From positions 62,001 through 126,000 of the forward strand of contig NZ_JAIELN010000007.1 of the NCBI RefSeq assembly GCF_019753045.1: a DNA stretch of 64,000 nucleotides, read 5' to 3'. Shown here one piece after another: positions 55,413-63,288 of this stretch; position 1 is the first letter of the stretch, and every line of letters starts with the position of its first letter. Below the pieces are notes generated by a model. It did not search any database. It had not been told where the DNA came from and worked only from the letters and a program-made list of their open reading frames with translations. The stretch comes from Hyphomicrobium sp. (lineage in GTDB: Bacteria > Pseudomonadota > Alphaproteobacteria > Rhizobiales > Hyphomicrobiaceae). The translations under genes were made by a program, and so were the position numbers.

Positions 55413-56349
55413 GGCGCTCGAGCAGAAGATGACGGGTGGCGCTTCCAAGCAGAACCGGGTGCAGATCCTCGAAGTCGAACCGTCCGGCGGCTCGATGGAG
55501 CATCCGACGCAAGCGCGTGTCACGGTTGAACGCTTCGGCGGCGATCGCCAGAACGACTCCATGTTCGAAGGCTACGACGACAAGTGCGAGAACCGCGTCC
55601 GTCGCGCGTTCCGCTTGGCACCGATCTTCCTCGGTATGTCGGAAGATTACTCGTTCGCCTCGGCTTACGTCAGCTACACGGTCACAGAGGCTCAGGTGTT
55701 CAAGCCCGAGCGCGATGAGTTCGACGAGGTCATCAACAACAATCTTATCGTCGTTATGGGTTTCAGCGACTACAAGATGACGTCGAAGCCGCTCGTGATC
55801 GAAGACGTCAATCTGAAGCTCGAAGGCCTGCAGGTCGCTATCGGCACGAACCGCGTCGACATGGCCGACGTGATCTACGAGCTGAACGAAGCAACCGGCC
55901 TCAGCCTCAAAGTCACCGAAGAACCGGAGCCGCCGGCAGTACCGTCCGGCCTTGAGTCGACGCACACGGTCGACAATGCGGGCAATCTCGTACCGATAAA
56001 GCCGGTGCACGTCGAAGCGCCCAGTAACACGAACGCTCCTGGCGGAATGCCGACGGGCTCCTCGAGCAAGGTCAGCTCAAGCACGACCACGACCAAGTCG
56101 GACCAGCCGCTTGGCGTCCTAGCGCTTGCCAAGGACACGCTGACGTCTCTGCGCGAACGCGATTTCGGCCAGCTGACGAAGAACCTCGTGCTTATCAAGT
56201 CGCTCGATCCGCGCGGCTTGAGTGCTTTCCATATAGCCTGCGCCGAGCTGCAGTTCGTCAATCCCGCACACGATGTCGAAGGGCTCGGAGAGCTCGCCGG
56301 CTGCACGATCGCCGTCATGAGCAAGAGCTGCGGCTGCGACGCCCACTGA
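55222..56349 (+). CDS. Phage portal protein, N-terminally truncated
   Basis: Residues match the C-terminal two-thirds of PBSX-type portal proteins: YGVPRWVSQLPSVLGSRKAEEFN at the start, LITLQGGTLQ, and RRAFRLAPIFLGMSEDYSFASAYVSYTVTEAQVF. Portal proteins form the 12-fold ring through which DNA enters the capsid and normally carry 150-200 more residues before this point. Those are missing at the junction with the aminotransferase gene. The listed TTG start (55222) is arbitrary; no ribosome site is visible. The tail (residues 240-340) is Ser/Thr-rich. Confidence 0.85.
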   Translation: MSYTMLKLPDAHTPYGVPRWVSQLPSVLGSRKAEEFNMEFFDNGGIPPVLITLQGGTLQEQTRKALEQKMTGGASKQNRVQILEVEPSGGSMEHPTQARVTVERFGGDRQNDSMFEGYDDKCENRVRRAFRLAPIFLGMSEDYSFASAYVSYTVTEAQVFKPERDEFDEVINNNLIVVMGFSDYKMTSKPLVIEDVNLKLEGLQVAIGTNRVDMADVIYELNEATGLSLKVTEEPEPPAVPSGLESTHTVDNAGNLVPIKPVHVEAPSNTNAPGGMPTGSSSKVSSSTTTTKSDQPLGVLALAKDTLTSLRERDFGQLTKNLVLIKSLDPRGLSAFHIACAELQFVNPAHDVEGLGELAGCTIAVMSKSCGCDAH

Positions 56350-56357
56350 GGTGATGA

Positions 56358-57461
56358 ATGCCGTCTATGAGAGCCTACCTGTCGCTCGAAGCATCCGTCG
56401 CCTCGACGATGCACAGCGAATGGCGTAAGTCCGCCGAAACGCTCATGGAACAGATGCACCCGCTTGTGGAGACGGGGAAGTTCGATGAGGCACACGCAGC
56501 CGTCGATCGTATGTCGATGCGTGGTGTCGTCCAAAAGTCGCGGAACCGGCTTGAAGAGCTCGGCACCAGCGCGCTGCTTTTCGGAGCCCACAACGCTGCC
56601 GGCAAACTTTCAGAGACGCAGTACCTGAAGGGCGAACCGATCCCGCACGCTCTGCAGGATGCCTGCACGCAGCTTGCCGTCATGATCGAGGACAACGGTG
56701 GAGAGTTCATTCGCAAGGCGCTCCATGAACTAATCCGGGACGAAGAGCTTGCCGCCAAGGCCGAGCTGCATAAGGGCGACGAAGTCCATGTGCAGAAAGC
56801 CGCCACCAAGACGCTTTCCGAGCGCCTGAATGACGCCGTGCTCGGTACAGGCAGGGCCGTTATCGATGTCGGTGCCAACCTGACGACGAGCCGGCTTGTG
56901 ACGTTCGGCTTCCTGGCTGAAGCTCAGTCACGCTCGATCACGTCGTACCAGATCTCCGAGGAGCTGGACGATAAGACCTGCCCTGTATGCGAGTACATGC
57001 ACGGCAAGACGTTCGACGTTGCCCAGGAGTATTCCCGGGTTCTTTCAGCGCTCACGACGCAAGACCCGAAGGAACTCCGGTCGACCGCACCGTGGCCGAG
57101 CCAGACGAGGGCTGGGCTAGCCAGCTTGAACGGAATGAGTAACGAGGAGCTGCAGGCGAATGGCTACGGCTCGCCGCCGTTTCACCCGTTGTGCCGTGGC
57201 AGCCTCGTCAATGTCGGCACGGTTGAGGAAACGATACCGCTCGGCCGTATGGAGCTGCCGTCCGCACCGGTTTACGTGCCTCCGACGCCAGAACCGGAAC
57301 TAATGCCGGCCATCTTGCCGTCGAAGCCGTTGCACCTTTTGGACCTGATCAACGATCTGCGCGATCAGGCGGCGCGGGAAAAGGCGCTTCTAGCCTGGTC
57401 CGACAACGATTTGGATCTCGTCGAGAAGATCCTGCGCGAGGCAAAGCTGCTGTCAAACTGA
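56358..57461 (+). CDS. MuF-like phage head morphogenesis protein
   Basis: A 367-residue minor head protein. The N-terminal half is helical; the C-terminal part contains DDKTCPVCEYMHGKTFDVAQEYS and GYGSPPFHPLCRGSLV, in which paired cysteines and a His-Pro segment are typical of MuF domains (PF04233 type). Such proteins sit next to portal genes and are ejected with DNA or help to organise the portal. Ribosome site GAGGTGAT. Confidence 0.82.
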   Translation: MPSMRAYLSLEASVASTMHSEWRKSAETLMEQMHPLVETGKFDEAHAAVDRMSMRGVVQKSRNRLEELGTSALLFGAHNAAGKLSETQYLKGEPIPHALQDACTQLAVMIEDNGGEFIRKALHELIRDEELAAKAELHKGDEVHVQKAATKTLSERLNDAVLGTGRAVIDVGANLTTSRLVTFGFLAEAQSRSITSYQISEELDDKTCPVCEYMHGKTFDVAQEYSRVLSALTTQDPKELRSTAPWPSQTRAGLASLNGMSNEELQANGYGSPPFHPLCRGSLVNVGTVEETIPLGRMELPSAPVYVPPTPEPELMPAILPSKPLHLLDLINDLRDQAAREKALLAWSDNDLDLVEKILREAKLLSN

Positions 57462-57488
57462 CGTGGGTCGCTAACGGCCCGCCGTTTG

Positions 57489-57502
57489 TGCAATTAATTG
57501 CA
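57489..57502. repeat. Phage palindrome copy 6
   Basis: Perfect TGCAATTAATTGCA, 27 bases after the MuF-like stop and 62 bases before the likely protease start. Confidence 0.92.
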
Positions 57503-57564
57503 AATGCTCAGAACGCATGGGATACGTCCGGCGTGACATTCGTCATGAATGGGGGCGGAGAAGC

Positions 57565-58239
57565 GTGCTCGCTAAGACTGCTAGTAACGGTGGCGTCGCT
57601 GGTTATGCCGGCAAGTCAACGGTTTCGGCTGTCCAAGAGAGCAACACATCCGTCACCATTAAGAAGTTGGACGAGGAACAGCAGCTCGTTTTCGGAGAAG
57701 TCTACGCTCCCGGTTTCCCTGACAGTCAGGGCGACTTCATGAGTGTCGAGACGATCCAGAACATGGCTCACGAGTTTCTGCGCAAGGGCCGGGTCGCCAA
57801 TATCGACCTGAACCACAACCAGGAACTTAGCGGCTGCTACGTCGTCGAAAGCTTCATCGCACGTGACGATGACAAGACCTTCATTCCGGGAAGCTGGGTG
57901 CTGGGAGTCAAAATCCCCGATCCCGAGATCTGGAACTTGGTCAAGTCCGGAGAGCTCAACGGGTTCTCGCTCGACGGCGCGGCGGTGCAAGTCCCCACGG
58001 TACTCGAGATCGAGATGCCCCAGGTGCTGACGGGCAAGACCGAAGAGAACGACGGTCACAGTCACACGTTCGAAGTCCGGTTCGACAACGAAGGAAACTT
58101 CCTTGGCGGCACGACCAGTCCCGGTCCGGACGGGCACGTACACAAGATTGCTCGCGGCACGATCACTGAGAAGAGCAGCGGGCATGACCACAGGTTCTCG
58201 TTCGTGGAAGGCATCCTGAATGTCCAAGCATCAAATTGA
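57565..58239 (+). CDS. Phage prohead protease-like protein (XkdF type)
   Basis: A 224-residue protein with QQLVFGEVYAPGFPDSQGDFMSVETIQNMAHEFL and DLNHNQELSGCYVVES, then GSWVLGVKIPDPEIWNLVKSGELNGFSLDGAAV: the core of XkdF/prohead protease proteins, with the His-containing HNQE segment as the probable catalytic region. The last third holds HSHT and GHDHRFSF His-rich motifs. I prefer GTG 57565, which has a GGGGGCGGAG ribosome site; the frame is open to an ATG at 57517. It overlaps the next gene by 20 bases. Confidence 0.8.
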   Translation: MLAKTASNGGVAGYAGKSTVSAVQESNTSVTIKKLDEEQQLVFGEVYAPGFPDSQGDFMSVETIQNMAHEFLRKGRVANIDLNHNQELSGCYVVESFIARDDDKTFIPGSWVLGVKIPDPEIWNLVKSGELNGFSLDGAAVQVPTVLEIEMPQVLTGKTEENDGHSHTFEVRFDNEGNFLGGTTSPGPDGHVHKIARGTITEKSSGHDHRFSFVEGILNVQASN

Positions 58240-59515
58240 AGCGAACGAGCTACTCGGCGCGGACGTGAATTTCGTTTCGCTGGTCAAGCGGGGCGCCAAT
58301 CGCATCCCGTTTCGGATTACAAAAGAGGACGGTAACATGATCGACCTGCACAAGATCGGCCGGGGTTTCTTCAAGAAGGCCGACCCTAAGCCAGAGATCG
58401 TCGCCGCCATCGTGCAGAAGGGAGCCGACCTTGCAAAGGTTGCCGCGATCTTCGCCGCTGCCGGTCTCGAGCTCAAAGATTTCGCCAAGTCCGAAAAGGA
58501 CGGCATCGTTTCGTTTGCCAAGGCTGACGCAGAGTCGGCCGAAGGTGCAGCTCTCCTGAAGGTTTCCGAAGAAGTCGGTCTCCTGGTGAGCGGTTTGAAG
58601 AAGGCGTTCGGCACTGATTACGACTCGACGTCGTTCAGTGAGCGCGTTGCGACCGAAGGGTTTTACTCGTCGGCTTGCGTCGCGGTCGACGTGCTCAAGT
58701 CGGTTGTCAGCAACATCCTGTACGAGGCGGAAAGCTCCGCGGACGCTGCCGCAGACGTCGGCTCGGCCGTCGATGAATTGAAAACGTATCTGGTCGCTCT
58801 GACCAACGGTCTCCCAGTCCAAGCCTTCAAAGCCGATGTCGAGGTCTCTCGCGCAGGCTCGCTAGCTAAAGCAGACGCATCGGCCTCTGAAGCCGCAGAA
58901 CTTGAAAATGCGGAAGTTTCAAAGACTGAGCGCGACGCCGAGAAAGTGTCAGTCTCGGAGCCGGCCAAGAAGGGTGAGTCAGTATCGGAAAATCCGGTCG
59001 CTGGCAGCACGACTACCGACACCAGTCTCGGCACGAAGCGCCCCGACAACAATATCGACGAAGACCCGGCTGAGGGCAATGCCACACCGCCGGCTTCCGG
59101 CGGCAAGTCGAACGTTGGTGAGAAATCTCCATCGAACGACGTGGAAGGAAACCCCGCCGTTACGAAGTCTTCCGAAACAGACAAGGACAAGGACCAAGAG
59201 CTTGACGACAGCAAGAGCGGTGCCGGCGCAGAAGATCGCGGCCCGAAAGCTCCTGCAGTCAAGACCGACGAAAGCAAAGTGCTCGAGGCAATCGCAGCAC
59301 TGCGCAAGTCGGTGGACGAAGCCATTGCTGCCGTCAAGCAAGACGTCGCAGCGGTGAGCGACCGAGTCGATCAGGTGGCCGTCCAGGCCAAGAAGACCGA
59401 CGAGGCACTGCACGGCACTGTGTTCAACGAAACTGTTGGAGACGCGGCTAACGTCAAGAAGGCCGACGCACCCATCCCGCTCTTGGACACGGCGTATTCT
59501 CGCAGAACCGCTTAA
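58220..59515 (+). CDS. Phage head scaffold-like protein, XkdF C-terminal-like
   Basis: A 431-residue protein, overlapping the protease gene. It starts EANELLGADVNFVSLVKRGANRIPFRITK, a signature seen next to phage proteases, and then consists of Ala/Glu/Lys-rich helical segments with a disordered Ser/Pro/Asp linker (about residues 220-345) and a coiled-coil end (EAIAALRKSVDEAIAAVKQDV, about residues 355-400). Position between protease and capsid genes fits a scaffold. Function inferred from context. Confidence 0.65.
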   Translation: MSKHQIEANELLGADVNFVSLVKRGANRIPFRITKEDGNMIDLHKIGRGFFKKADPKPEIVAAIVQKGADLAKVAAIFAAAGLELKDFAKSEKDGIVSFAKADAESAEGAALLKVSEEVGLLVSGLKKAFGTDYDSTSFSERVATEGFYSSACVAVDVLKSVVSNILYEAESSADAAADVGSAVDELKTYLVALTNGLPVQAFKADVEVSRAGSLAKADASASEAAELENAEVSKTERDAEKVSVSEPAKKGESVSENPVAGSTTTDTSLGTKRPDNNIDEDPAEGNATPPASGGKSNVGEKSPSNDVEGNPAVTKSSETDKDKDQELDDSKSGAGAEDRGPKAPAVKTDESKVLEAIAALRKSVDEAIAAVKQDVAAVSDRVDQVAVQAKKTDEALHGTVFNETVGDAANVKKADAPIPLLDTAYSRRTA

Positions 59516-59551
59516 TGCGGAGGCGTATTTAACCTCAAAGGGGAAGCATAG

Positions 59552-60526
59552 ATGTCTTCAAACTCCAGTCTCCTCCGCAAGGCGGACCTCGCAATCGAGG
59601 ACTTGCGGGCTGATGGCGGCGAACTCCTGCCCGAGCAGGGCGCGTCGTTCATCCGCAAGCTCATCAAGCAGCCGACGCTCGTTCGCGTCTGCCGCGTCGT
59701 TGAGATGACGGCTCCGAAGCGTAAGATCAACAAGATCGGCTTCGGCTCGCGCATCTTGCGCAAAGCTACTTCGGCAGTTCCTCTGACCGAAGCGCAGCGC
59801 GCGAAGCCGACGACCGAACAGATCGAGCTCGACGTCAAAGAGCAGATCGCGGAAGTCCGCATCCCGTACGACGTTATGGAAGACAACATCGAGCGCGCTG
59901 CTGCAGCGAACAACGAGTCGTCTAACACCGGTCCGTCGGGCCTCCGTCAGACGATCATCGACCTGATCGCCGAACGCGCCGCGCTCGACATCGAAGAGCT
60001 CGCGCTCCTCGCAGACAAGAACTACACGTCGTCCAACGCGGACGACCAGGCGTACCTCGCTCAGCTCGACGGCTGGCTCAAGCGTACCGACGCTGACGGC
60101 AACGTTGTCGACGCCGAAGGAGAGTCGATCTCCAAGGCGATCTTCAAACAGGGCCTGAAGACGTTGCCGTCGCAGTACCAGCGGAACAAGGCTGCTATCC
60201 GTCACTTCGTCTCGGTCAACAACGAGACTGAGTACCGCGATACGCTCGCTGACCGCGGCACCGCACTCGGCGATCAGATGACCCAGGGCACGTCTCCGAC
60301 GTTCGCCTACGGTTCTCCGATCGAGGGCGTCGCTATGATGCCGGAAGACAAGGGCCTGTACACCGACCCGCTGAACCTGATCTTCGGCATTCAGCGCCAG
60401 GTGTCGATGGAGTTCGACAAGGACATCACGTCCCGCGTCTACATCATCGTGTTGACGACCCGTATCGACTTCCAGATCGAAGAGACGGAAGCGATCGTCG
60501 AATACACGAACATCGGCACGGTCTGA
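59552..60526 (+). CDS. Phage major capsid protein
   Basis: A 324-residue protein. Place after the protease and scaffold-like genes, length, and an HK97-type pattern (an N-terminal helical segment, then VPYD-type strand IPYDVMEDNIERAA, long central domain and C-terminal DITSRVYIIVLTTRIDFQIEETEAIVEY) make it the best candidate for the main shell protein. Ribosome site AAAGGGGAAG precedes the ATG. Sequence similarity could be checked against XkdG and other capsid families. Confidence 0.78.
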   Translation: MSSNSSLLRKADLAIEDLRADGGELLPEQGASFIRKLIKQPTLVRVCRVVEMTAPKRKINKIGFGSRILRKATSAVPLTEAQRAKPTTEQIELDVKEQIAEVRIPYDVMEDNIERAAAANNESSNTGPSGLRQTIIDLIAERAALDIEELALLADKNYTSSNADDQAYLAQLDGWLKRTDADGNVVDAEGESISKAIFKQGLKTLPSQYQRNKAAIRHFVSVNNETEYRDTLADRGTALGDQMTQGTSPTFAYGSPIEGVAMMPEDKGLYTDPLNLIFGIQRQVSMEFDKDITSRVYIIVLTTRIDFQIEETEAIVEYTNIGTV

Positions 60527-60546
60527 TCTTAGCGGTCTGACGATTG

Positions 60547-60560
60547 TGCAATTAATTGCA
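60547..60560. repeat. Phage palindrome copy 7
   Basis: Perfect TGCAATTAATTGCA, 20 bases after the capsid stop and directly before an intrinsic terminator. Confidence 0.92.
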
Positions 60561-60598
60561 ACAAGGCCCGGGGTCATGTACTCTGGGCCTTGTTTTTT
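60560..60598 (+). terminator. Intrinsic terminator after the capsid gene
   Basis: CAAGGCCC at 60562-60569 pairs with GGGCCTTG at 60585-60592, followed by six T. It directly follows palindrome copy 7 and precedes the ribosome site of the next gene, so it can stop or attenuate transcripts between cassettes. Confidence 0.88.
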
Positions 60599-60609
60599 GG
60601 AGGTGTAGG

Positions 60610-61146
60610 ATGCCAACGATTGAACTGAAGAAGCATCGGCGTTTGAACGTCGGTGGCCAGATTTACGAAAAAGGCAGGGAGCTCGAGGTCGACGACGATA
60701 CGGCTGAGCTGTTCTCACACGACGACCGCTTCAAGGTGAGCGGCTACGGCGACGAGACCCCGAAGCCAGTCAGGGTTCCGCCGAAGTCTATGAACGTCAA
60801 GATCAGAGAAGCGGCAGACTCGCTCGACGTAGATGTGGAGAAGAACTTCACGGACTACGGCTCTCCGTCCGCCGACGCGATCTCGGAAGTCCTCCGCCAG
60901 AAGGTCGTGCAGGCCGACGTCGACCGCGCCCTCGGCATCAAGGCTCCGAAGGCGCCCGCCAAGGTCGAAGAGAAAAAGACCGACGAGAAGAAGGTCGAAG
61001 AGAAGAAGCCCGGCGTCGTCATCAAGCACAAGAAGGCTGAAGAGCCGAAGCCCGCTGAGACGCTCACCAACGGTGTTCCTGGTGTCCAGGCCTCGGCCGG
61101 CGCCGACGTCAAGGACCCGACCACCGAAGGCGCTATGGAGGCTTAA
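60610..61146 (+). CDS. Phage hypothetical structural protein
   Basis: A 178-residue protein. The first 60 residues look like a small beta domain (IELKKHRRLNVGGQIYEKGRELEVDDDTAELF); the end is a Lys/Glu/Pro-rich tail with repeated KKxEEKK units (about residues 122-140). Relatives between capsid and connector genes are often head-completion or decoration proteins, but I cannot tell. Ribosome site GGAGGTG precedes the ATG at 60610. Confidence 0.6.
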   Translation: MPTIELKKHRRLNVGGQIYEKGRELEVDDDTAELFSHDDRFKVSGYGDETPKPVRVPPKSMNVKIREAADSLDVDVEKNFTDYGSPSADAISEVLRQKVVQADVDRALGIKAPKAPAKVEEKKTDEKKVEEKKPGVVIKHKKAEEPKPAETLTNGVPGVQASAGADVKDPTTEGAMEA

Positions 61147-61149
61147 GCC

Positions 61150-61728
61150 ATGCTGCTGACTTCCGTTCAAACGATCCGCGAAGAAATCGGTTTCGACGAC
61201 ATGAAGGACATCAACGCCGCCATTACGATGGCGTTGAATGCTGCCGAGACGCTAATCGCCTCAACTCTTCGTACGACGTTTGAACGGAAGACAGTCACCG
61301 ACCGCTTCTGGGTGCCGGAGCCGAGCTTCGTGCAAGGCGCGCACCGGCGGACCGAGTTTCTGCTGAGTGCCGGCTTCATCGCCGATACGCCCGCCATCAC
61401 CGGCGGCCCAGCCAACATGCTCCTCGACAAGGAGAAGGGCATAGCCCGGGATTTTTCGACGTTCTACGTCCAGCAGATCGTGGAGTTCACGTACACCTGC
61501 GGGTTTGAGAAGTCCGACGAACAGAACGGCGAAGAGGCAGACACGTATAAGGACGTTCCGGCCTGGCTGCAGCAAGCGGCGAAGCTGAAGACGCTGCTCC
61601 TCGTCGCCAAGCTGCCCGCGGTAACGGAAGCCGGTATCAGCCTCGAGACCAACCTGCTCGACCAGCAGTACGCCTCGCTGATCAACTCGCACATCCGATA
61701 CGCACCCGCCGCAATTCTGCCGATCTGA
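61150..61728 (+). CDS. Phage head-tail connector protein
   Basis: A 192-residue, mostly helical protein of the gp6-like head-tail connector type: INAAITMALNAAETLIASTLRTTFE at the N-terminus and VPAWLQQAAKLKTLLLVAKLP in the middle. It follows the capsid genes and precedes a gp10-like gene, the usual connector position. Function inferred from context and helical pattern. Confidence 0.68.
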   Translation: MLLTSVQTIREEIGFDDMKDINAAITMALNAAETLIASTLRTTFERKTVTDRFWVPEPSFVQGAHRRTEFLLSAGFIADTPAITGGPANMLLDKEKGIARDFSTFYVQQIVEFTYTCGFEKSDEQNGEEADTYKDVPAWLQQAAKLKTLLLVAKLPAVTEAGISLETNLLDQQYASLINSHIRYAPAAILPI

Positions 61729-61735
61729 GGCCGAC

Positions 61736-62389
61736 GTGGCGACAGACATCAGTTTCCAACTCGAGTTCCGCAACAAGCGTTTCAACGCGGCGTCGAAGGG
61801 GCTCGCGGCTTTCGCCAAGGAGCTGAGCGCCAGCTGGGATGGCTCGGCGCAGGTGCTGAGCTCGGAACTCAAGGACTTCCTGCAGTCGGTCGCTCAGGCG
61901 CTGGCCGACCGTCACAGCAGCCCCTGGCCGGGCGGCACCGGCAAGCAGACGCTCTCTAGGCGGTCCGGCAACTTGACGGCCTCGATCCTCGGCTCCGTCC
62001 GCGTCGAAGGTACGGCGTGGGCCAATATCGAAGGCCACATAGCCGCCGCATTCCCGGGTGTCGTCCACGAGTACGGCGCAACGATCCGCCCGAAGTCGGC
62101 GAAGTTCCTGACCGTCCCTCTGCCTGCCGCTCTCGATGGACGCGGCGTACCCCTGAAACGCTCGGCCCGCGATTGGCAGCACACGTTCGTCGCCAAGAGC
62201 CGTGCCGGCAACCTGATCATTTTCCAGAGGCGGGGCTCGTCGGTAGTCCCGCTTTACGTGCTGAAGACCGAGGTCAAGATCCCGCCACGGCTCGGCATGC
62301 GGACGACGCTCGACGCGGGCATCCCGTATTTCGTTGACCGCGCTGCAGACCAAGTAGTGAAGGCGATGCTCAAAGGAGCGAGCGCATGA
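61736..62389 (+). CDS. HK97 gp10-like phage morphogenesis protein
   Basis: A 217-residue protein that resembles HK97 gp10/virion morphogenesis proteins: LKDFLQSVAQALADRHSSPWPGGTG, SGNLTASILGSVRVEGTAWANIEGHIAAAFPGVVHEYGATIRP. GTG start. It overlaps the next gene (ATGA), which is typical of head-tail joining clusters. Confidence 0.72.
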   Translation: MATDISFQLEFRNKRFNAASKGLAAFAKELSASWDGSAQVLSSELKDFLQSVAQALADRHSSPWPGGTGKQTLSRRSGNLTASILGSVRVEGTAWANIEGHIAAAFPGVVHEYGATIRPKSAKFLTVPLPAALDGRGVPLKRSARDWQHTFVAKSRAGNLIIFQRRGSSVVPLYVLKTEVKIPPRLGMRTTLDAGIPYFVDRAADQVVKAMLKGASA

Positions 62390-62901
62390 CGACGATGACC
62401 GGCGACAGCATCAGGCTGCGCATACTGAACGCTATCAAGGACGCCGCCAAGGCGATCGATGTGCCGGACACGACCGATCCGAATTACGTGGCAGGTCCGG
62501 CGGACTGGCCGTTGAAGTTCTCGACCGTGGCGCTCGGTCCGCTGGGAGACGAGGACAACCGCAAGCGCTACTCGCTCGGCATCGTGCCGGGACCTGAGAA
62601 GCACTCGCACCTGTTCCCGTTCATCGTCTGCGATCAGCAGATCGGCCTCGAGTTCCGGGCGACGAAGAACAAGGGCGACGACGATCCGCTGGTCATGGCT
62701 GAGCACCTGATGACAGTCGTCAAGCGCCTCGCCCTGAAGGACAAGCAGTGGACCGGTCTCGCGATCGACACGGAGCTCGTCAACAACGAGATCGACCTCG
62801 TGAGTTTCGGGGACCGCTCGATCGTCGGCGTGCTTTTCATCGTGGTCAAATACCGCCACTCGCAGTTCGATCCGAGAGATCCAGACGCCAGCATAATCTG
62901 A
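62386..62901 (+). CDS. Phage tail terminator/completion-like protein
   Basis: A 171-residue alpha-beta protein (SIRLRILNAIKDAAKAID, FPFIVCDQQIGLEFRAT, SIVGVLFIVVKYRHSQFDP). Position and pattern fit tail terminator or tail-completion proteins that cap the tail tube. Assignment is from context; no diagnostic motif. Confidence 0.62.
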   Translation: MTTMTGDSIRLRILNAIKDAAKAIDVPDTTDPNYVAGPADWPLKFSTVALGPLGDEDNRKRYSLGIVPGPEKHSHLFPFIVCDQQIGLEFRATKNKGDDDPLVMAEHLMTVVKRLALKDKQWTGLAIDTELVNNEIDLVSFGDRSIVGVLFIVVKYRHSQFDPRDPDASII

Positions 62902-62955
62902 GCTGGGCCGATTACGCACCGGACGCCGTGACTTTCGTTGCGCTGTATGTGCATT

Positions 62956-62969
62956 TGCAATTAATTGCA
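62956..62969. repeat. Phage palindrome copy 8
   Basis: Perfect TGCAATTAATTGCA, with a T before and AT after extending the match to TTGCAATTAATTGCAA. It lies 26 bases before the start codon of the next gene. Confidence 0.92.
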
Positions 62970-62995
62970 ATTGTCAAGACAGCGAGGAGAGATCC

Positions 62996-63256
62996 GTGCG
63001 CAAGCCTGTTCGCCTAGCGAAGAAGCCCGAAGAAAAGCTCGAGAAGGAAGTGCCCGAACCCACGCTCGTGGACGAGCCGTTCCTGCCGAACATCATTTTG
63101 GCTGAACCCGTGAAAGTCGAAGCGCCTGCTCCGGCTCCCAAGCCTGTCGCCAAAGCCGCTACTGCACCGCAGCCCGTCAGCCAGAACAACGGCGACGGCT
63201 ACGGATCAGGCGGCGTCTATCGGTCCATCGGAGGCGGCAAGCGCATCAAGTGCTGA
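62996..63256 (+). CDS. Small phage protein, Lys/Pro-rich
   Basis: An 86-residue basic protein rich in Lys, Pro and Ala (KLEKEVPEPT, APAPAPKPVAKAA) ending SIGGGKRIKC. GTG start with a GAGGAGA ribosome site. Low-complexity; function unknown. Confidence 0.6.
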   Translation: MRKPVRLAKKPEEKLEKEVPEPTLVDEPFLPNIILAEPVKVEAPAPAPKPVAKAATAPQPVSQNNGDGYGSGGVYRSIGGGKRIKC

Positions 63257-63288
63257 CCGCCGCACCAACCAAGGAAAGGTGCTCCTAA

